Assembly: GCF_020382885.2 (NCBI RefSeq) | Contig: NC_058497.1 | Coordinates: 16,608,330 to 16,672,329, forward strand | DNA length: 64,000 nt | Direction: 5' to 3' | From: Scatophagus argus | Lineage: Eukaryota; Chordata; Actinopteri; Scatophagidae | Shown here: positions 56,101 through 64,000 of the stretch, in pieces | Numbering within the stretch: the stretch's first letter is position 1 | How the letters are laid out: each line of letters begins with the position of its first letter | The notes under the pieces: generated by a model | The model's database searches: none | Told to the model about the DNA's origin: nothing | What the model saw: only the letters and a program-made list of their open reading frames with translations | Position numbers and translations under genes: made by a program

Positions 56101-59100
56101 ATGTGAAAATGCTGTAGGTTTAATGGATATTTTGTACCATAGGGTGTATAAAAACCCACGTAATGCATCTTTAATGATAGACCTTAGGGTAGTAGGAGTT
56201 AGCTAGATATTTATTTGCTTTCTTGCCGAGGAATGGACAAGAAGATTAATATCAATCACATACTTGTGCATTAATTGCAGTGGTTGAGGCAGGAAGCGAT
56301 TAGCTTAGCTTAGCCTAGCTTGGCATAAGGATGGGAAGCAGGGTAAGCCACTAGTCTGGCTTTGTTCCAAGGAAAACAAAATCACCTACTGGCACTAGTT
56401 TATACATTATATGCCTTTGTTTAATCCTTACAAAAACTGAAATTTGAAAATGGCAATTTGTGGTCTTAGTGAGGGTTACGAGATGTATGTTTTCCTACAG
56501 TTAAGTTCTGTGCAGCTCATCTATTATCTGCCATTCTCACAGAGGTGGTGTGATTCTGAGAAGTCGCGGTGTGCAGCTGAGAATTACAGCACAGAACTCC
56601 TTGTTAAACCACAAATTGTCATTTTTACATTTCAGTTTGTGTTCAGATTAAACTAACAATTTATAACACGTAGTTCCATTTTTTTCTCTTTGACAGAAGC
56701 CAGATGGCTGTATCCCCCTGCTTTTAGTCGGTATGCTTAGATAATCCCCACCTGGCTCTAGCTACATACTTAGCATACAAACATAAGAAAGAGTGGTATC
56801 AATCTTCTCATGCCTCTTCAAGAAAACAAATATGCATTCTTCCCAATATGTTAAATTATACCTAAGAGTAGCAGTCTGCATTAGCACCATGGTCAGGTGT
56901 GATCTGAATCCTGTGATCCCAGGATGTGAGTCCAGCATGTTGGAGAGTAGAAAGTTAAGAAGGAAAACCAAATCCTTCAATAAGTTTGAGTTTGGGATGC
57001 TCCTAATGACTAGTTTCCCTGATGTTTAAACTTAAACTAGTAAAAGTAAACAGTCATAATTGAGCACAATTTAATATATAAGATTAAAGATTGTCCAAAA
57101 ATATTGCATATTTGAAACAACATTCTTCAGTAACATCTTAGACACAACACCTGTGTCATTAACATCACTAACAGATGCTCTTTTCTCTTATAAAGCAACA
57201 TTTGACCAAGAAGACATGACATTTCAATACATTTTATGTAAATATGTAATTTAAATGGGTACTGTAGTGGCTAAGCCTAAACTTAAAGCTACTGACGGGT
57301 TAATGACATAGTTGCCATAGCACTCCTTAAGTGAGTCCAACTTCAGTTTTTGTCTTTGTTTAAATTCTGCAGTGTGTTACATTCAAGAATCCCTAACCAT
57401 TGTCCATAAACCTACATGCAGCCAAACATTTCACCAATAAAACAATGCAATGTTGGCTGCTGCAAAGGTCAGAGTTCCTACCAATATTGTAAGTGACCCA
57501 AATCTCAAAAGTGGCTCCTGCTTGGATCAGTGTGGTGTCCCACATACTTTTGACTCTAGAAATGGCTCCTACATCTACATAGATAAAATGATAATCATCC
57601 ATCCATCCATTGGCTATTGCTGCTCATGCTTTCCCTCTAATGAAGGTAGAAACATTTAAAACTTCTGAAAATCTTCTTATGACTTTATCTCTCTGCACCA
57701 CACACCCACTCACACACATCAATGCCAATTCAATTTTCAAAGTGTTAAAAATCAGTGTTTAATGTGAAAACAGCCATTGGCTGTCTCAGTCATATTAGAC
57801 GTTGGCTCAGGGAAGGGATTTAACCGTTAAATGGAGATTGATTTTTAGCTGACATATGGGAATAACCTGCATGAAAGTGATAACCCTGGGCTCTTCATCC
57901 ATATAACAGCAAAATGAGCCATTTGTTCCTTACTTGCATGTAGAGAGCCAGGCGTTCTCTGCTCCTCCCTGCCTCGCTGTCAGAATGTGGCCTCAGGCAC
58001 TGCAGAATTACCTTAACTGTGGAGTACAGAGAAGACACTCGCTACAAGGCTGTTTAACTTGATGCGGGGGCCGATTGTCTCTGTTTTGCCATCCTTTCAG
58101 CTTTTGTCCTGTTGATTTCTCTTTCTATCACGGCTCACTCTTTCATATAGTGATGTTTTGTTTGTGAGTGGGTTGTGATAGATAGATACAGTATGGTCCT
58201 TTTACTGTGAAGGAGGCGATGGGAGAGCGCAAAGTAAAGAAGTGCAATAAAAAGAAAAAGAAAAAAAGACTAAAACCACAGGGATGATGGCCTTTTTTAC
58301 AGGGATCCTGCCTCTCTTTATTCCGCTCTTGGTCTATCCTTAGCACAGCTTTGCTTTATATTCAAGCTGAATGGCCATTTCATTTTTAACTTCATTATTA
58401 ATTTCTAGAATTCCAAAGTTGACAGGACTATTAAGAGCAATTTAATCAGTTGTGCAACATGGCTGACCTTTTTAGCCACTGGTGTTTCAATTCAAGCTTT
58501 TTTTAATATGTGCGTGTTTGTGTTTTACTCCAAGAGCATGGGGTGGCTTACGTAGTCAGATACTAAACAGTTTGAATTCCTCCTGAGTTTGCTCGCAGCT
58601 TCGCACTAGATGAAAGAAAGAGCCAGCATGTGACTAATTGCACTGTTGGTATTACGGGATTAGAGAGAGAGAGAGAGAGAGAGCAAATGAAGAGAGGGAG
58701 TGTGTGTGAAGACCAAGGACAGCAATGTATGCGTGTGTGTGTGTGAGTGTATGAATATTTATGTGTGTGTTGCAAGCTTACACAAGAAGTTGCACAGCTT
58801 CATGGGCACTGAGGATTCAAGTGGAGATCAGAGGGGCAGTTTGGTGTTATGTGGTCGTCCAGGGAGAGATGACTTTCAGATCACTGTGAGAGACTGAAAT
58901 GCCAGAGGCCTATCAGGACCAGACACCTGCTTTACCCTATTTCATATCATGTCATCAATCAGTGCCCCCAGCATGTCTATAAAATATATTCAGCAGGCAC
59001 TCATTTCGAAATAAATAACACAGGCTAAAAACAGCAAGATGGAGAATTTTAGCATTGTTAAGGCAGTTATATTCAATATTTTTATATTGACAGTGACTCA

Positions 59101-62100
59101 CATAAGCACCATACTAGGTATGAAAGGCCTGAACCGACTGAAAATTATTACCCAAGTTTGCCTCAGCTCTGCAGACTTTTATAACATCTTTTCATTCATT
59201 GTTTGTGTTTTATGGCCCAAAACATTACTGTAGTGGTTCATTTTTGGCCATGACAAGCAGGTCAGTGCAAAAGCTCTAAAAGTCCACTGTACAGTACTTA
59301 CCCAGCACAAAACAGCAGGCAGAAAAAAAAGTCAGCAACTAGCTGGTGAACGTAGTGCATCATCTGGCAGCAGGAGAGCCCGATATTTCCCTCAGGGGCT
59401 GGTGGAGAATATTGAGCCGTATTCACACTTCGCACTGCTACCCTGAACTTTTCTGGACATTATCTGGAGAAGCTGTTGGTGTAAACGCAAACGTCAGAAT
59501 CAGTTGTATCGAACATGAACTGAGCTTACTGAGTCTGTGTAATGTACGCATGAGCCCACTTGAGGTCGAGTGGGCGTTTTGATGATGTTGCATGGGATGT
59601 AACTTCTTTGTACTGTTTTCTGTTCACCTGCATATTGCTTCATTTGCTTTTTTTATATTATGGATATGTGCAAATACATGTTTGTATGTACTGATATCAA
59701 TGCGTAAATATTCATCATTATGGATGAGTTCTCCTCTTCTTCCTGCACAATAAATAGGAGTTTACTAACAAGTTTGCCATATCAACTGAAGAGGTGATAG
59801 TATGTCAGTGCTGTGTGTTTAGAGCTCGTTTCCGCATCCCCCTAGTGGCCAATAAATCTGTTATTGCCAGTTTAAGGACATCAAGTCCCTCTGTGGATGT
59901 TGGTTTATTGAGCACCTCATACTCTTCTATAAACTATGACATGACCGTGACTAACAAATTTGCTTTGCAGGGCTCTTGTGAAGTGTCCTTAAGTACAACT
60001 GCGCTAAAAGTTTACTCTGTACTTTGAACTGGGCAAAAAAACAAAAAGAATTAATCTAATGAGGGTCAGTAAAATTGCGTATTTCTACTGTTATCCTCCT
60101 ATACCCATTTCGGTCACTTGTGGCGAAGGCTGACGCTCAACATTTCAACCCTTCGTTGATGTAAAGTGAAGCTGAAAGCGGAAAGCACACAGGAGATTAT
60201 GTTCTCCTGGAAAATACTTGTGCAGGAGAGAAGAGACAGGAGAACAGGAGGTTTCTGCCGAAAAGTCTTCTGACCTTTTGGTAATTTGTCCCTGGTGGTG
60301 AGGTTTGTTTTCCTTGCAGCGGGAGGACTATCAGGGAGAGTGAGGAGTGGAGTCATGGAGAGAAACACACCAGCTAAATGGATGAATGGGGCTGTTGCCT
60401 GTCAAGCAACCTAAATGTTTAGCCCCGCAGTAAACTTCTGTAATCTCTTCTCCACTCCGCTGCCATGCTTTTCCATAAAATAAACTTTAGCTCATTCATA
60501 AATCCACTCATTTTAATAATATTTTTTGCTTCAGTGTGTCTTGGCATGTAGAAACATTTTCCTCTTAAGATAAGAACATTTTGGTTAAAGAGAACATACA
60601 TTCCTCGGGTTTGATGTGTGTTTGTGTCTGTGTGACAGGATTGTGTGTTGGCCAACAGCATGTGGCTCCAGATAAGAGAGTCTTCTCCAGCCCCAGTGTG
60701 CCGTCCTTCCCTGCTGGCAGTGGCTGCTCAATAATTTAACACCCTCACTGTCAAACACTTCTACTAAAACCCCCTGACTAAATATACACACACCTCCTAG
60801 CAGAAGTAAGCCACAAGGTCATTGTTCGCATCACATCGCATATTGCTGTGTTTATTGAGTTTTTTGGGAGGAGGTCTTGTCTGGAAAGTTGTTTGTGACA
60901 TTGGAGCTTCTCTTTGTCCTCCTTCACCTCACTCACTTCCCTCCCAGTGGGGCTAGTTTTCAGCTGACATGGCGCTGTTTTCTCATTTCACCTACGTCTT
61001 CCCTCCCCCCCAACGTCTCCTCCTCTCTCTTTGGGGGCTGACAGTGACAGAATGGGCCACAAAAGCACCGTCTCCAAGGCCATGTCAATCTGTGGTCCCC
61101 CGCATTATAACATCTCCTCCAACCCCCACTGTGCCCACACTTGCCTCAACGGGTTGCCATGCTGGGTCGTTCGATACAGTGCCCTAACATACCCCTGCAT
61201 GTGATGTGTTCCCTGCTTTAAATGCCAAGCATGCTGATTGTGCTGGAAGTGTAGAGTCCAGTTCATTGAAAAGCTACAACACTGACTCTGAATGCATAAT
61301 GTTTGCCTGCAGCAGTACTATATTTATCCAGTATTATGTGTGTTTTTCCTGTGTAGCTGATTAAGAGTCTCTAAATCTGATCACATGGCTGGACTTGACT
61401 GGCCTGCTTTGTTTTTCGGAAGATGGAACATTCTTCATGTAAAAAGGCAGCTGTATAAAATTGCTGAAATGAAAGTATGCCTGTGCATGTTTGGGCTTTT
61501 TTCTTTTTCTTTTTTTTCTTTTTTTTTTTGAGTATCATCTTCAATTTGAATTCGAAGTCTGTGTGCCAGGGCCGGCTCCACAGTTATTTGCGTGTCTGTG
61601 TGTGAATGAGAAAATAGATGAGTCAGTTGGAGTTTGCCTGCTTGCAGTCTTGGCAGTGAAGGATGAGAAGAATGTTGGCTGAAAGAGAAGGTAGCAAGAC
61701 GCAGCTGTTCAGAGTTAGTGACATTAGTGTGACTGTGTGCGCAAAGAGACAGGGGGCTGTGATTTTTTGTAACACTCACAGTTGTGGCTCTTCCTCTCTT
61801 CTTGCTGCCCAGATGGGCCTCTGGGAAGGGCAGGTGCATCCTGGTAAACAGAAACAGGCCTCCATGTTGTGTTTAACTGGACTGTTCTCTTGTCACTATA
61901 CATGCCCATGATTTTTAAATTTCAAAAGTCTTTTCCAGTGAAACATTTCACAGTAATTTATTGTAACACACTCTGATTTCCACTTCCTGCATGTTTGTGT
62001 GTATTTTAAAAGTTTTAATGCTGGAGCCGCTCTGCTGCACACGTGTGCTGCAAAGCATTCCAGACATCGATCCATCCGGACAGGAGGAATGCAGCTGATA

Positions 62101-64000
62101 TGAATGTTTGATCGTTGCACATGGTTTCTATTCACTGAGAGCTACAAACCCTCAAATCCACTCTGCGGTGAGCCAACCCAGAGCCAGCAGGTTGTCTTTA
62201 ATTTACACTGTAACGAAGGCTTGTGGGATATAAGAGAGGATCTGACTCCACAGCATGTCATTAATTTGTGCTTGTGATTAAAATTAGGAGGAAGAAGAGG
62301 GATCTTATGAGGGATGTGCACACAAGTCTGTGCTTATGCGTGCATTCGTGTGTGTGTTTTCTGCTTATATGCTTGCTTGAGTACCGGTATGTGTGATTGT
62401 TTGTATTCCAGAGCCCTACTGGGTCTCTGCCACGTACTCTTGATTATGGCCCTTTGAGATTTATGACCTTTAGAGATTTTTTGTTTTTCTTTTCCACCCT
62501 GTTGTTTTCATCTCTAGTTCTCTCTTTTTGGTGTGCTCATTGGAAATGGTGGTGCAAGGGCAATCTGAGATGCTGCTAAGGCTGGGTGAACCATCTGCTG
62601 TGTTAGGGTTAGATAAAGTTGTTAGGCTTAAAGAGAAAACAGAGGACGGCTAAAGAAGCATATTGAAAGCTATATGCAGACAGATTGAAGACGAAACCCT
62701 CATGTTCATCAGCAACTGCAGTAAAATAAACGTAATCTTCCAATGGGATTTAAAGTTGATTCTCCTCTGGATTTGTTTGACCTTTTTAGTTCTAATTCCG
62801 AACCAAGTCAACAGTTGCCAAAGGCCACAAGTATCCAGCTGAGTGTATACACTGTAGCCGCGTCACAGACAAATAGGCTCTCTACTGGCTGCCAGAGCTG
62901 AATGTTTGAGGCCTCCAGAGGTATCATTGGCCTCATTCAGAAAATCAGAATTGGGTTGTTCACATGCTGCGACCCCAGTGACATAACTGCTCTCACACAC
63001 ATTTTTCCTGTTAACATCCACGCGTGGTTTTTAAACTGGAACAAGGCATTGGCTGATGTAAAATATTTATATAGAATTATCTTGTTTAGAAGGATCACAC
63101 TTCATCTCAGTTGAGTAGGTTTTGAATAAAATAGCATGGACTTCTGTAAAAAAAACAAAACAAAAACAAAAAACACAGATCATCCCAGTAGTGGGGAGAG
63201 CAAATATCCTTTGTGATAAAGTAAGTCAAATAGCATTGCATCTGATACAAGTGCTGCAGCTATCATTTTCATTATTTATTAACCTGCCAGTTATTTTTGT
63301 ATTGATTGATTAGCGGCTTAGCTGTAAGATGAAACTGTAAAAAAAATGCAAATGTCTGTCCAAGTTGACAACTTCAGTTTGCATATTTCATTTGATCAAA
63401 ACCCGAAAATATTAATTTTACAGTGATATAAGACATCAGAGAGTTGGAGCTGTAGGATGTTATTTCTTGAAAAATGACTCAAACGACTACTCATTTATAA
63501 ATAATCTATATGTCAACTGGCTAATCGTTTCAGCTCTTTCTGATGCGGAAACCATGTACAATCTTTGTCTTTTCCATCTGTCTTTATCCCTACAGCCATG
63601 ACAGCCCATAAAGATGGTTATTGGAGTACTGTAAACTAAACTGTGGTGATCTGATCATTTCAAACTGCCACAGATGTTTGCACACCACCCATTAGGCCAG
63701 CAGACATACAGTATTTATCAGATCCAGTGTGTTGGTAAGTGGGGCTTTGTGGCATGCGGGGCTGGTAATTGATTAGTGTGGTGCAGAGGAAGCTTATGGT
63801 GATGTGAGCTAATGCTAACAGCTCAAGGCTCTTAGGATCCCTGCTCTCTTCCTGAGAGCGTCTCTAAGCCGAGGCTAAAAGGAGTAGAAGAGACAGCGGG
63901 GCAGATTAGATTTACACTAATCCCACTGGAGAAATCAGGACTATACGTCCTCTCATGGACTCATTTTTATTTCCGCCATCCTTCTCCCGCTCTGATATTG
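53193..64000 (+). other. ppm1l: ppm1l intron 1 (5' part)
   Basis: No exon of ppm1l or of any other gene is recognised. It holds a dispersed repeat copy (56200-56440 with a related flank at 56690-56830), a GA tract (58662-58683), a TG tract (58727-58744) and pyrimidine/T-rich tracts (61497-61530). The open frames here are short and look random. Confidence 0.7.
58662..58683 (+). repeat. (GA)n microsatellite in ppm1l intron 1
   Basis: About 22 bp of GA repeats, followed 45 bp later by a TG tract (58727-58744). Confidence 0.8.

Overview
This window is nuclear DNA from a bony fish, most likely a percomorph teleost. The genes are vertebrate, with GT-AG introns that are often only 80-400 bp, many dinucleotide tracts and several copies of a repeat of the type common in teleost introns. 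Exon boundaries were read by eye. Each exon chain given below keeps its frame and phase from first to last coding exon.

Left part (1-25.5 kb): the 3' half of stx1a (+); a complete CARD-containing inflammatory caspase, casp1-like (-), which meets stx1a tail to tail; rabgef1/Rabex-5 (+), complete and head to head with the caspase; and a secreted three-immunoglobulin-domain Fc-receptor-like gene (+) with a TATA box and a PU.1/IRF-type composite site directly upstream.

Right part (25.5-64 kb): otol1, a C1q-collagen of the inner ear (-); about 9 kb with no gene I can support; sptssb, a small activating subunit of serine palmitoyltransferase (-); nmd3, the 60S ribosome export adaptor (-), with 15 coding exons; and the first coding exon of ppm1l (+), whose first intron runs off the right edge. 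These four genes are neighbours on human 3q26, whereas stx1a and rabgef1 are human 7q11 genes. The window therefore spans a junction between two ancestral synteny blocks at about 25.3-25.8 kb.

The most interesting observation is in stx1a. Two alternative 111-bp exons encode the membrane-proximal half of the SNARE helix, starting exactly after the ionic-layer glutamine. Two alternative last exons encode different transmembrane anchors. One pair matches classical syntaxin-1A; the other pair is strongly divergent but open, in phase, and keeps the hydrophobic heptad layers. The rest of the window is introns, UTRs, repeats and intergenic DNA.
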